A DNA stretch of 8,117 bases from Polaribacter sp. (GCA_030731695.1 JANQTK010000016.1:1-8117), one strand, 5' to 3'. Counted from the stretch's first letter, positions 1 through 6,900 are shown. The notes: generated by a model from the letters alone, not told the origin. A program made the numbers and translations.

Positions 1-74
1 TGAGCAGTCAGCTCTTTTTTGGGTGTGTTACAAGAGACAAGTACTGCTATTGCAAAGAAAAAAATATATTTCAT
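1..74 (-). CDS. Lipoprotein, N-terminal fragment (gene runs off the left edge)
   Basis: Reading the minus strand from an ATG at 72-74 gives 24 open codons to the window edge. The peptide begins MKYIFFFAIAVLVSC, a short type II signal peptide: one Lys, a hydrophobic core (residues 3-13), then the lipobox L12-V13-S14-C15. The Cys would be lipidated and the mature protein would start CNTPKKELTA. This predicts an exported, membrane-anchored lipoprotein. The rest of the gene lies outside the window, so its function cannot be told. It diverges from smpB, with 107 bases between the two start codons. A weak -7-like TAATTTTA reads on the minus strand at 110-117. Confidence 0.75.
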   Translation of the reverse strand, partial: MKYIFFFAIAVLVSCNTPKKELTA

Positions 75-142
75 GAAGTGATTTTTTGAGTTGGTCTTAT
101 AATTGAGTGTAAAATTACATTTCTTTCACGAAACTAAAAATG

Positions 143-150
143 TATCTTTG
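143..150 (+). promoter_or_regulatory. Candidate -7 promoter element for the smpB operon
   Basis: TATCTTTG matches the Bacteroidota sigma-ABfr -7 consensus TAnnTTTG exactly. A good -33 TTTG is not obvious; the T-rich stretch around 119-126 is the nearest candidate. Transcription would start near 157, giving a leader of about 25 bases before the smpB ATG at 182. The assignment rests on consensus match and position only. Confidence 0.5.
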
Positions 151-181
151 TACTCGTTTTTAATCAATCAAACATCCGTTG

Positions 182-649
182 ATGACTGTTCAGAAAAAAA
201 TCAACATCCAAAATAAAAAAGCACGTTTCGAATTTGAAATTCTAGACATTTATGTGGCTGGAATTCAATTGACAGGTACTGAAATCAAATCAATCAGAGA
301 GAGTAAAGCGCGTATTACCGAAAGTTTTTGCGAATTTAACGAGGCTGGTGAATTATTCATCATCAATATGTATATTGAAGAGTATGCTTTCGGACATCAT
401 TTTAATCACAATCCGAAAAGCGAACGCAGGCTATTATTGAACAAACGCGAATTGCGCAGTCTTAAAAAAGATGTGGAAGCTAAAGGAAATGCCATTGTTC
501 CGTTAAAACTATTTCTCAATGATCGTGGTTTTGCCAAACTTGAAATTGCTTTGGGAAAAGGTAAAAAAACACACGACAAACGCGATGTGATTAAAGACAG
601 GGACAATAAAATAGATTTAGCAAGGATTAAAAAGAGTTTTAATGCTTAG
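182..649 (+). CDS. smpB: SsrA-binding protein SmpB
   Basis: SmpB is the tmRNA-binding partner in trans-translation: it delivers alanyl-tmRNA to ribosomes stalled on mRNAs without a stop codon, so that they are rescued and the unfinished protein is tagged for degradation. The 155-residue product has normal family length. Visible hallmarks are NKKARF near residues 11-16, GTEIKSIR at 32-39, the INMYIEEY strand near 61-68, ERRLLLNKREL at 81-91, and the basic GKGKKTHDKRD block at 125-135 that leads into the C-terminal tail. I chose the ATG at 182. An in-frame TTG at 179 would add only one residue and has no support. The last 8 bases overlap the start of maf, which suggests translational coupling. 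The transcript probably starts at the -7 element near 143. Confidence 0.97.
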   Translation: MTVQKKINIQNKKARFEFEILDIYVAGIQLTGTEIKSIRESKARITESFCEFNEAGELFIINMYIEEYAFGHHFNHNPKSERRLLLNKRELRSLKKDVEAKGNAIVPLKLFLNDRGFAKLEIALGKGKKTHDKRDVIKDRDNKIDLARIKKSFNA

Positions 650-1220
650 TCAAAAACTAAAAAATTATAACGTCATTTTAGCTTCAGGTTCTCCCAGAAG
701 ACAGCAGTTTTTTAAAGACTTAGGGATTGATTTTTCTATTCAAGTAAAAGAAGTTGAAGAAGTATATCCTGCACATTTGCAGGGAAGTGAAATTACGGAT
801 TATCTGGCGGATTTAAAATCTAAAGCGTTTACAAATTTGGCTACAAATGACTTAGTCATTACCTCTGACACGATTGTTTGGCTAGAAAATAAGCCTTTAG
901 AAAAAGCAAAAAATGAAAGTGAAGCTTTTGAAATGTTACAAAAACTTTCAGACAAAAAACACGAAGTCATTACATCAGTAAGCATTAAAAGTGCCCATTT
1001 TCAAAAGATTTTTAACGACACAACCCAAGTATATTTCAAAAAACTTACAGACGAAGAAATCCTTTTTTACATTAAAAACTACCAACCTTTTGACAAAGCT
1101 GGTGCCTACGGAATTCAAGAATGGATTGGTTTTATCGGCATTGAAAAAATTGAAGGCAGTTATTTTAATGTCATGGGATTGCCTGTTCATAAACTCTATG
1201 AAGAATTGATGAAATTATAG
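642..1220 (+). CDS. maf: Maf family nucleotide pyrophosphatase (dTTP/UTP type, YhdE-like)
   Basis: Maf proteins hydrolyse nucleoside triphosphates, often non-canonical ones, to the monophosphate and pyrophosphate; they are linked to nucleotide-pool cleaning and to arrest of cell division. The 192-residue protein shows the signature ASGSPRR at residues 14-20, the acidic SDT at 75-77 (D76 is the likely catalytic base), AGAYGIQ at 143-149 and GSYFNVMGLP at 162-171. The AGAYGIQ and GSYFNV pattern fits the YhdE (dTTP/UTP) subgroup better than the YceF (m7GTP) subgroup; this is inferred from motifs, not tested. The start ATG at 642 lies inside the smpB reading frame in another frame (ATGCTTAG overlap), so the two genes are almost certainly one transcription unit. 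Confidence 0.95.
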   Translation: MLSQKLKNYNVILASGSPRRQQFFKDLGIDFSIQVKEVEEVYPAHLQGSEITDYLADLKSKAFTNLATNDLVITSDTIVWLENKPLEKAKNESEAFEMLQKLSDKKHEVITSVSIKSAHFQKIFNDTTQVYFKKLTDEEILFYIKNYQPFDKAGAYGIQEWIGFIGIEKIEGSYFNVMGLPVHKLYEELMKL

Positions 1221-1223
1221 AAG

Positions 1224-1289
1224 ATGGCATCAAAGAAAATATTATTTTTACAACCTAATTTACAACCTATTTACAATACACTACCTTAA
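1224..1289 (+). other. Possible 21-codon leader ORF with imperfect direct repeats before the transketolase gene
   Basis: Between maf and the transketolase gene an ATG at 1224 opens a 21-codon frame (starting MASKKILF) that stops with TAA at 1287-1289, one base before the transketolase ATG. The same stretch has the direct repeat TTTACAACCTA at 1247-1257 and 1259-1269, with a decayed third copy (TTTACAAT) at 1270-1277. In the peptide the repeat gives LQPNLQP. Tight stop-to-start spacing would permit coupling, but so short an AT-rich ORF can arise by chance. No riboswitch-like fold or good promoter is visible here. Confidence 0.2.
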
Positions 1290-1290
1290 A

Positions 1291-2244
1291 ATGAAAAAAT
1301 ACACATACACAGAAATGAAAGACACACGTTCTGGTTTTGGTGATGGCCTTACAGAATTAGGAAGAACAAATCCAAACGTAGTTGCGCTATGTGCTGATTT
1401 AATTGGATCTTTAAAAATGGATGATTTTATCAAAGAAAATCCAGAACGCTTTTTCCAAGTGGGCATTGCAGAAGCCAACATGATTGGTATTGCAGCTGGT
1501 TTAACCATTGGAGGAAAAATTCCATTTACAGGAACTTTTGCCAATTTTTCAACAGGAAGAGTGTATGATCAAATTCGTCAATCTGTGGCGTATTCTGGTA
1601 AAAATGTAAAAATTTGTGCATCACACGCTGGAGTAACTTTGGGCGAAGATGGTGCCACACATCAAATATTAGAAGATATTGGTTTGATGAAAATGTTGCC
1701 AGGAATGACAGTTATCAATCCTTGTGATTACAACCAAACAAAAGCAGCAACTATTGCTATTGCTGACCACGAAGGGCCAGTTTATTTGCGTTTTGGTCGT
1801 CCAAAAGTGCCTGTATATATGCCAACTGACGAACCTTTTGTGATCGGAAAAGGTATTTTATTATCAGAAGGAACGGATGTTACGATTGTAGCTACCGGAC
1901 ATTTGGTTTGGGAATCTTTGCAAGCTGCTGAACAATTAGAAGCTGAAGGGATTAGTGTTGAAGTGATTAACATTCACACCATTAAACCTTTAGACGAAGA
2001 AATCATTTTAAAATCAGTGGCAAAAACAGGCTGTATTGTAACTGCTGAAGAGCACAATATTTTAGGTGGTTTAGGCGAAAGTGTTGCTAGAACTTTGGCA
2101 TTGAACACTCCTACTCCACAAGAATTTGTAGGCACCAATGATACCTTTGGCGAATCAGGAACTCCTGAGCAATTGATGGCAAAATATGGTTTGGATGCAG
2201 CTGCTGTTGTAAAAGCAGTGAAAAAAGTACTATCTAGAAAATAA
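1291..2244 (+). CDS. Transketolase, C-terminal subunit (pyrimidine-binding and C-terminal domains)
   Basis: This is the second half of a split transketolase. The full enzyme uses thiamine diphosphate to move two-carbon ketol units between sugar phosphates in the non-oxidative pentose phosphate pathway. The 317 residues cover the Transket_pyr domain (about 10-170) and the Transketolase_C domain (about 185-310). E61 in GIAEANM corresponds to the glutamate that activates the cofactor's aminopyrimidine. The SHAGVTLGEDGATHQ segment (111-125), YLRFGRP near 165-171 and TAEEHNILGGLGE near 241-253 are also typical. The N-terminal half that binds the diphosphate is not in the window, although in Bacteroidota the two halves usually sit side by side; the upstream neighbour here is maf. 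A DXS or pyruvate dehydrogenase E1-beta role is less likely because the sequence follows the flavobacterial transketolase pattern throughout. Confidence 0.93.
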   Translation: MKKYTYTEMKDTRSGFGDGLTELGRTNPNVVALCADLIGSLKMDDFIKENPERFFQVGIAEANMIGIAAGLTIGGKIPFTGTFANFSTGRVYDQIRQSVAYSGKNVKICASHAGVTLGEDGATHQILEDIGLMKMLPGMTVINPCDYNQTKAATIAIADHEGPVYLRFGRPKVPVYMPTDEPFVIGKGILLSEGTDVTIVATGHLVWESLQAAEQLEAEGISVEVINIHTIKPLDEEIILKSVAKTGCIVTAEEHNILGGLGESVARTLALNTPTPQEFVGTNDTFGESGTPEQLMAKYGLDAAAVVKAVKKVLSRK

Positions 2245-2278
2245 AAACGTTAGTAAAGGAACAAATAAAAAATATATC

Positions 2279-2884
2279 ATGGTAAAGAGATTCCTTTTCA
2301 TAGTGGTTTTTACAGTTGGTTTTGTTCAATTATCTAATGCACAAATAGATTTTGGTATCAAAGGTGGATTGAACTATAACAACAATGGCGATGCTACTTT
2401 TAGCACAGCAGGAAATGATTTGATAAATGGTGCACAATCAAAATCAGGCTTTCATGCAGGAGTTTGGTTTCGTGGAAAAATACCCGTAATTGGGTTGTAT
2501 TTAAGACCTGAAATTGTATATACGCAAGTAAAAAGCGAGTACGTATATAACAATATATCAACAGCGTACGATTTTAAGAAAATTGATGTGCCTATATTAT
2601 TGGGCAAAAAAGTATTGGGAATTGGCAACGTGTTTATTGGGCCTTCTTTTCAGTATATTGTTGATGACAACTTCAGTTTTTCGGGAGTAACTACTGATGA
2701 GTTTGATAAATTTTCAGTGGGTCTGCAAATGGGTTTTGGTATTGAATTGGGCAGTTTAGGATTGGATGTTCGCTGGGAAAGAGGACTCTCTAACACAGAA
2801 GCCAATTTTGTAGACAACAATACCAATATTAATATTGACAATAGAACCAATCAAATTATTTTTGGAGTATCATTAAAATTATAA
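2279..2884 (+). CDS. Outer-membrane beta-barrel protein (porin family, PF13568-like)
   Basis: The 201-residue product starts with a Sec signal peptide (basic MVKR, hydrophobic core to about residue 17) with a likely cut after SNA at 21, leaving Q22 first. The mature part alternates polar and hydrophobic residues and has Gly/aromatic-rich strands, such as IDFGIKGGLNY near 23-33, GVWFRGKIPVIGLYLRPEIVY near 61-81 and FSVGLQMGFGIELG near 145-158. YDFKKIDVPILLGKK (97-111) is the usual mark of the Bacteroidota OMP_b-brl_2 family. It ends in a strand (FGVSLKL). An eight-stranded barrel fits the length. The role is unknown; members are usually called porin family protein without evidence of pore activity. 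It starts 34 bases after the transketolase stop, so it may be read from the same transcript, and it ends just before a strong terminator. Confidence 0.88.
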   Translation: MVKRFLFIVVFTVGFVQLSNAQIDFGIKGGLNYNNNGDATFSTAGNDLINGAQSKSGFHAGVWFRGKIPVIGLYLRPEIVYTQVKSEYVYNNISTAYDFKKIDVPILLGKKVLGIGNVFIGPSFQYIVDDNFSFSGVTTDEFDKFSVGLQMGFGIELGSLGLDVRWERGLSNTEANFVDNNTNINIDNRTNQIIFGVSLKL

Positions 2885-2904
2885 TCAAAGATATTTTATA
2901 ATGT

Positions 2905-2937
2905 AAAAAGAGGAAGCTGTTCAGTTTCCTCTTTTTT
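2905..2937. terminator. Bidirectional Rho-independent-like terminator between convergent genes
   Basis: The left arm AAAAAGAGGAAGCTG (2905-2919) pairs with CAGTTTCCTCTTTTT (2922-2936) over 15 positions, with one G-U wobble. The central TG/CA pair would open to form a small loop. A run of six T follows on the plus strand (2932-2937) and a run of five T on the minus strand (complement of 2905-2909), so the hairpin can end transcription from the barrel-protein gene on the left and from the small minus-strand gene on the right. Confidence 0.85.
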
Positions 2938-2960
2938 ATTGGGTTTATTTTATAATTGAG

Positions 2961-3197
2961 TTATTTGTTTTTTTTCTTAGCCCTAGACCTTTCAATGGTT
3001 GCAAGCCGATATTTCTCATCAGTATGATATCTATTTCTTGCATTTTCGAGTGTTTTTAATTTATACTCAGGATCTTCTTTATAACGGTCACCATACTTAT
3101 TCTTCGCCTTTTCTCTAAATTCTTTATCCTCCTTATATTTCTCTTTTAGGTTCTTTAAAATCCTCTCTTTATTTTTTTGATACCAAGAATTTGACAT
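2961..3197 (-). CDS. Small, highly basic repeat protein of unknown function
   Basis: The product is 78 residues with no family I can name. It is extremely charged: by hand count 18 Lys and 8 Arg against 10 Glu and 4 Asp, net about +12. It contains three copies of [KR]-Y-x-x-D-x-x-[FY]-[RK], with the Tyr at 21, 39 and 57, the Asp at 24, 42 and 60, the aromatic at 27, 45 and 63, and a basic residue at 28, 46 and 64: an exact 18-residue period. Eighteen residues are five turns of alpha helix, so the conserved side chains would line one face of a long helix. No signal peptide or membrane segment is present. Nucleic-acid or ribosome binding is a guess from charge. The gene lies 78 bases downstream of priA on the same strand, with its own candidate -7 element, and ends at the shared terminator. 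The consistent repeat argues that the ORF is real. Confidence 0.65.
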   Translation of the reverse strand: MSNSWYQKNKERILKNLKEKYKEDKEFREKAKNKYGDRYKEDPEYKLKTLENARNRYHTDEKYRLATIERSRAKKKNK

Positions 3198-3226
3198 AGA
3201 TTTAATTTTTAATAGCGTTAAAGTTA

Positions 3227-3234
3227 CAAAATTA
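3227..3234 (-). promoter_or_regulatory. Candidate -7 promoter element for the small basic protein gene
   Basis: On the minus strand the sequence reads TAATTTTG, an exact fit to TAnnTTTG, 29 bases upstream of the ATG at 3195-3197. I see no good -33 TTTG at the expected distance. It overlaps a 14-base AT-only palindrome (3230-3243). If real, the small gene can be transcribed independently of priA. Confidence 0.35.
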
Positions 3235-3275
3235 TTGATAATTCTGTTTTTGTGAGATTTAGGATAAAACTATTT

Positions 3276-5726
3276 TTAATAAGAATCAACGTCAATTACA
3301 AAACGAATCGCTCTAAAATCTTTAACAGCTTCAAAAGTGTCTCGTATTTTCTGAACCTGCTTTTTGGTTGCAGACAGCGATTGCTTTGGCGGAATTTTAA
3401 TCACCAAATTTTTAATATGCTGATTTCTAATTCGTGACACTGATGGTGCTGAAGGCCCTAAAACATGTTCTCCAAAAACACCTTGCAGTGCTTGGAAAAG
3501 CCAATTGATTCCTAAATCTACTTTGGTATAATCTTTATGTTTCAGCGTAATTTTTATCAAGCGAAAATACGGTGGATACTTGAATTTTGAGCGTTCTTGC
3601 AATTGCTCGTGAAACATTTCTTCATAATTAGTAGTGGCAACTTGTTGTAATATGAGATGTTCAGGATTGTATGTTTGAATAGCAACATTTCCTTGTTTTT
3701 GAGCTCTTCCTGATCTTCCAGAAACTTGAACCATCATTTGATACGCACGTTCATAGGCTCTGAAATCAGGAAAATTGAGCATATTATCAGCACTTAAAAT
3801 TCCGACTAAAGACACGTTGTCAAAATCTAATCCTTTGGAAAGCATTTGCGTACCCACCAAAATATCAATTTCTCGAGCTTCAAAAGCACCTATGATTTTT
3901 TGGTAGCCAAATTTACCACGAGTGGTATCTAAATCCATTCTACCAATGACAAAATCAGGGAATAACGCTTTTAATTCCAACTCAATTTGTTCCGTTCCAA
4001 AACCTTTGGTGTCTAAAGTATTGCTTCCACAAGCCCCACAACTATTGGGCATTGCACGTTGATAACTGCAATAATGACAGCGCAATTCGTGCTTAAACTT
4101 ATGATATGTTAATGAAACATCACAATTGGGGCATTGTGGTGAAAATCCACAAGAAGTACACTCAACAATTGGAGAAAAACCACGCCTGTTTTGAAACAAA
4201 ATAACTTGTTCCTTTTGATCAAGAGCTTCTTGAATGTTTTGTAATAAAGCATCAGAAAAATGTCCCTTTAGCTGTTTTTTGCGCTGTTTTTCTTTGAGAT
4301 CAATCAACTCAATTTTAGGCATTTTTACCTCTCCAAAACGTTTGTTGAGTTTTACAAATCCATATTTATGCTGGGTAGCATTGAAATAACTTTCTAAAGA
4401 AGGTGTTGCTGAACCTAACACTATTTTTGCTTGATGCATTTTTGCCAAAACAATGGCTGCATCTCGTGCATTGTATCTTGGAGCAGGATCAAATTGTTTG
4501 TAAGAAGTTTCATGCTCTTCGTCAACGACAATCAATCCTAAATTGGAAAATGGTAAAAAAATTGCTGAACGTGCCCCTAAAATTATTTGCGCTTTAGGTT
4601 TGTTTTCCATTACATTATGCCACACTTCTACTCTTTCATTCATGGAATATTTAGAATGAAAAACCGAAATTTGATTTCCAAAATACTGCTGTAAGCGAGT
4701 AATAATTTGAGTTGTCAGTGCAATTTCTGGCAATAAAAATAGCACTTGCTTTCCTTGTTGTAATTGTTCGTCAATCAATTTGGAGTATACCTCCGTTTTT
4801 CCAGAACTGGTAATGCCATGCAACAAGACAATGTCTTTTTCACGAAACGATTCTTTGATTTCGGAAAGTGCTTTCTCTTGAAACTCGTTCAAATCTTTCA
4901 GTGAATTTGAACTTCCTTGAAAAGAAATTCTATCAATTTGTAAGTGGTAAAATTCAAAGATATTTTTATCAACCAGAGCTTTTAAAACAGCGGATGAAAT
5001 ACCTGCTTTTTTTTCTAAATCTTTGGATTTAATTGCTTTTTTTGAAGTATTTAGTTGAAAAAAAGTCAGTACTGCTGCATGTTGTTTTTTAGCATTTGCC
5101 AATTCAGATAGCAATTTTTCTAATGAACTATCATTGGAATAGTGCGAGTGCAAGCGAACATATTTCTCTAGTTTTGGCTTGTATTGCTCGTAAATTTCTT
5201 CTTTTAGATAAATAACCGATTTATGTATCAATTGATTGATAACGGGCATTACTTTTTTCTTTCCTAAAATATCAGAAACTTGATGAATCGTTAATTGAGA
5301 TTGATGTTGCAACGCTTCAAAAATCAAAAACTCTTCATTATCTAATAAACTTTCGTCCTCAAAAGCCTGATTTTTAAATAGCACTGTTTCACTTTCTAAC
5401 AAAAGTGCTGATGGCAAAGCTGCTCTAAAAACTTCTCCTAAAGAACACATATAATAGTCAGCAATCCACTCCCAATGTTGTAACTGAAATTCAGAAACAA
5501 TGGGAGTTTCATCTAAAATTTGATGAATTTCTTTTGCCTCATATAGTATAGGTGCGTTTTGGTGAATATCCAAAACAATCGCTGTGTAAATTGAATTATT
5601 ACCAAAAGAAACTGCCACACGCATTCCTTTTTTCAAAAAAGTTGCCTCCTCTTGAGTTATACTATAGGTAAATGCTTTTTGAATTGGAATCGGTAAAACA
5701 ACGTCTATAAAGAAGGGTGTAGCCAA
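3276..5726 (-). CDS. priA: Primosomal protein N' (replication restart helicase PriA)
   Basis: PriA is a 3'-to-5' superfamily 2 DNA helicase that recognises stalled or collapsed forks and starts reloading of the replicative helicase. The 816-residue product is longer than E. coli PriA (732). Its N-terminal 3'-DNA-binding domain covers about 1-105, followed by a winged-helix region. Walker A is GITSSGKT at 304-311, Walker B is DEEH at 402-405, and the SF2 motif GSATPS is at 438-443. The zinc-binding insert has eight cysteines in four CxxC pairs (523/526, 532/535, 550/553, 563/566). GTQMLSKGLDF (625-635) and GRSGR (670-674) are the last helicase motifs. All key residues are present. The start is TTG at 5724-5726: there is no in-frame ATG near the N terminus, an in-frame TAA lies three codons upstream, and the conserved FFIDVVLPIP begins only four residues in. 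Confidence 0.97.
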   Translation of the reverse strand: MATPFFIDVVLPIPIQKAFTYSITQEEATFLKKGMRVAVSFGNNSIYTAIVLDIHQNAPILYEAKEIHQILDETPIVSEFQLQHWEWIADYYMCSLGEVFRAALPSALLLESETVLFKNQAFEDESLLDNEEFLIFEALQHQSQLTIHQVSDILGKKKVMPVINQLIHKSVIYLKEEIYEQYKPKLEKYVRLHSHYSNDSSLEKLLSELANAKKQHAAVLTFFQLNTSKKAIKSKDLEKKAGISSAVLKALVDKNIFEFYHLQIDRISFQGSSNSLKDLNEFQEKALSEIKESFREKDIVLLHGITSSGKTEVYSKLIDEQLQQGKQVLFLLPEIALTTQIITRLQQYFGNQISVFHSKYSMNERVEVWHNVMENKPKAQIILGARSAIFLPFSNLGLIVVDEEHETSYKQFDPAPRYNARDAAIVLAKMHQAKIVLGSATPSLESYFNATQHKYGFVKLNKRFGEVKMPKIELIDLKEKQRKKQLKGHFSDALLQNIQEALDQKEQVILFQNRRGFSPIVECTSCGFSPQCPNCDVSLTYHKFKHELRCHYCSYQRAMPNSCGACGSNTLDTKGFGTEQIELELKALFPDFVIGRMDLDTTRGKFGYQKIIGAFEAREIDILVGTQMLSKGLDFDNVSLVGILSADNMLNFPDFRAYERAYQMMVQVSGRSGRAQKQGNVAIQTYNPEHLILQQVATTNYEEMFHEQLQERSKFKYPPYFRLIKITLKHKDYTKVDLGINWLFQALQGVFGEHVLGPSAPSVSRIRNQHIKNLVIKIPPKQSLSATKKQVQKIRDTFEAVKDFRAIRFVIDVDSY

Positions 5727-5744
5727 TTGGATTTAAATTAAATT

Positions 5745-5752
5745 CAAATTTA
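5745..5752 (-). promoter_or_regulatory. Candidate -7 promoter element for priA
   Basis: The minus strand reads TAAATTTG, an exact TAnnTTTG match, 18 bases upstream of the TTG start codon. Transcription from it would give a leader of only about 10-12 bases. No clear -33 TTTG is visible at the usual distance. Support comes from consensus and position only. Confidence 0.4.
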
Positions 5753-5933
5753 CTCAAAAAATTGGTAGTTAAAATAACATAACCTAATTAATTAAAATAT
5801 AAAAAACAAGTCAATTTATATAGACTTTATAATAAAGCGTATGTTCTTGAAATAAATACATTAAATGAATGCAAATTACATGTTAAAGTTAAAAATAAAC
5901 TATAAATGATAGTGATTCTTAAAAATAATATTT

Positions 5934-5941
5934 TATATTTG
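5934..5941 (+). promoter_or_regulatory. Candidate -7 promoter element for the hydrolase-like gene pair
   Basis: TATATTTG matches TAnnTTTG exactly and lies 44 bases before the ATG at 5986, leaving a 5' leader of roughly 35-40 bases. A -33 TTTG is not evident. It is the best promoter candidate upstream of the two-gene unit. Confidence 0.45.
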
Positions 5942-5985
5942 TCATAACATAACATATTAAGTTAATAATTAATCCCCCGTAAATT

Positions 5986-6891
5986 ATGACTGCACAAGAG
6001 TGGAAAAGTTATGGCAAATTCGTTCGTATTAATAACAACGATTTATTTGTCATAGACACAGCAGATGATACTTCATCAAAAGAAACAATTGTAATCATTA
6101 ATGGATATCCATCAACTACCTATGATTACCACAGAATTATCCCAATTTTAAGTGATTATTACAGAGTAATTATTCATGATCCTTTTGGATTTGGTTTTTC
6201 TGATTTACCAGATACATACTGTTTTTCCTTAATGGATCAAGCGAATGTTTGTATTGAACTATGGAGAAAACTAAACTTAAAAAACTTTACCATCCTCGCT
6301 GATGGACATGGCTCTAAAGTGGCAAAAGAAATTTTGTATAAGAAAAATGCCAATTTTATTTCCTTTAACATTAAGAAATTGCTTATATGCAATAGTATAA
6401 ATAATGATATTTATTCAGACTTAAATACCATTACATCTTTAATTCAAAATAAGAAATTAGTAAAATACAAAGATATTTTGATGAATTACAAGAGTAATCA
6501 TTTTTATCAACTTTCTGAAGAAAATAACAAGTACAAAGACAAAGAAAAAATTGATAGAATTTGGCGAAAATTCAACGAATTAGAAAATCAAAAAGAAGCA
6601 TTGGTTTTGTGTTGTTACAACGAAGAAAGTTATTTGTATTGGCACAGATGGATGGGCGCTTTAAAAGAAACTAATGTACCTGTAAAGATTTTTTGGCGTA
6701 AAGATGATCTTTCAAACATCAAAAATATTTTACTTCATATTGCTTCAAATCATCACAACAACATAGAAATTATCGAAAATAAAAACTGTTTTGTTTTGGA
6801 TAAAGAACCTATAAATTGGTTGTTGATGGTTTTAAAAGAACTTGACCAATCAATTTATCATTCTTATAAATACGAATTTGCAACTGCGTAA
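5986..6891 (+). CDS. Alpha/beta-hydrolase-fold protein, first of a tandem pair, apparently lacking the catalytic triad
   Basis: The 301-residue protein has the layout of MEST/haloalkane-dehalogenase-like alpha/beta hydrolases: IINGYPSTTYDYH (37-49) at the oxyanion-loop position, DPFGFGFSD (65-73) after strand 4, an elbow at ADGHGS (105-110), a variable helical cap (about 140-220), the VPVKIFWRKDD strand (231-241), and a C-terminal EP motif (274-275). Key residues look lost. Small residues at elbow positions -2 and +2 (A105, G109) put G107 where Ser or Asp should be. The usual HG of the oxyanion loop is NG (39-40). The expected GH near the C terminus is K266-N267. Only the acid may survive (D240 or D241). 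No signal peptide or membrane segment is seen, so it is probably cytoplasmic. A double stop (TAA TAG) and nine bases separate it from its paralogue. Base composition is AT-rich (22-25% GC in two counted 60-base stretches). It is a fold-level assignment; no substrate is implied. Confidence 0.85.
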   Translation: MTAQEWKSYGKFVRINNNDLFVIDTADDTSSKETIVIINGYPSTTYDYHRIIPILSDYYRVIIHDPFGFGFSDLPDTYCFSLMDQANVCIELWRKLNLKNFTILADGHGSKVAKEILYKKNANFISFNIKKLLICNSINNDIYSDLNTITSLIQNKKLVKYKDILMNYKSNHFYQLSEENNKYKDKEKIDRIWRKFNELENQKEALVLCCYNEESYLYWHRWMGALKETNVPVKIFWRKDDLSNIKNILLHIASNHHNNIEIIENKNCFVLDKEPINWLLMVLKELDQSIYHSYKYEFATA

Positions 6892-6900
6892 TAGAAGCAA

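Larger units (their letters stand above)
5727..5985. other. AT-rich divergent intergenic region between priA and the hydrolase-like pair
   Basis: These 259 bases hold no convincing gene. They are strongly AT-rich and must contain the priA promoter (minus strand) and the promoter of the hydrolase-like pair (plus strand), for which -7 candidates are listed separately. A 14-codon ATG frame at 5865-5909 is too short to support. The last 50 bases contain CATAACATAACATATTAA (5943-5960) and a conspicuous run of five C (5974-5978) eight bases before the start codon at 5986. No transposon ends or target duplications are visible. Confidence 0.6.

Noticed and set aside
179..181. TTG at 179 as the smpB start
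   Set aside because: It precedes an ATG by one codon, adds one residue and has no ribosome-binding support.
2255..2260. AAAGGA as a Shine-Dalgarno site for the barrel-protein gene
   Set aside because: It lies 18 bases before the ATG, too far, and Bacteroidota rarely use Shine-Dalgarno pairing.
3230..3243. AT-only palindrome AATTATTGATAATT between priA and the small basic protein gene
   Set aside because: Short and made of A/T except for the central G, so expected by chance; there is no T-run that would make it a terminator.
3252..3437. Plus-strand 61-codon frame at the end of priA, and similar antisense frames within smpB, maf, the transketolase, barrel-protein and priA genes
   Set aside because: They lie antisense to, or out of frame within, well-supported genes and show no recognisable motifs.
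5808..5827. Inverted repeat AAGTC...GACTT in the priA upstream gap
   Set aside because: Five base pairs with a ten-base loop in AT-rich DNA is not above chance.
5865..5909. 14-codon ATG frame upstream of the hydrolase-like pair
   Set aside because: Too short, Lys/Asn/Tyr-rich as random AT-rich DNA would be, and lying before the likely promoter.
6307..6312. Using D106 of the first hydrolase-like protein as the nucleophile
   Set aside because: This would put Leu104 and His108 at the -2 and +2 positions, which need small residues; aligning G107 gives A105 and G109 as expected.
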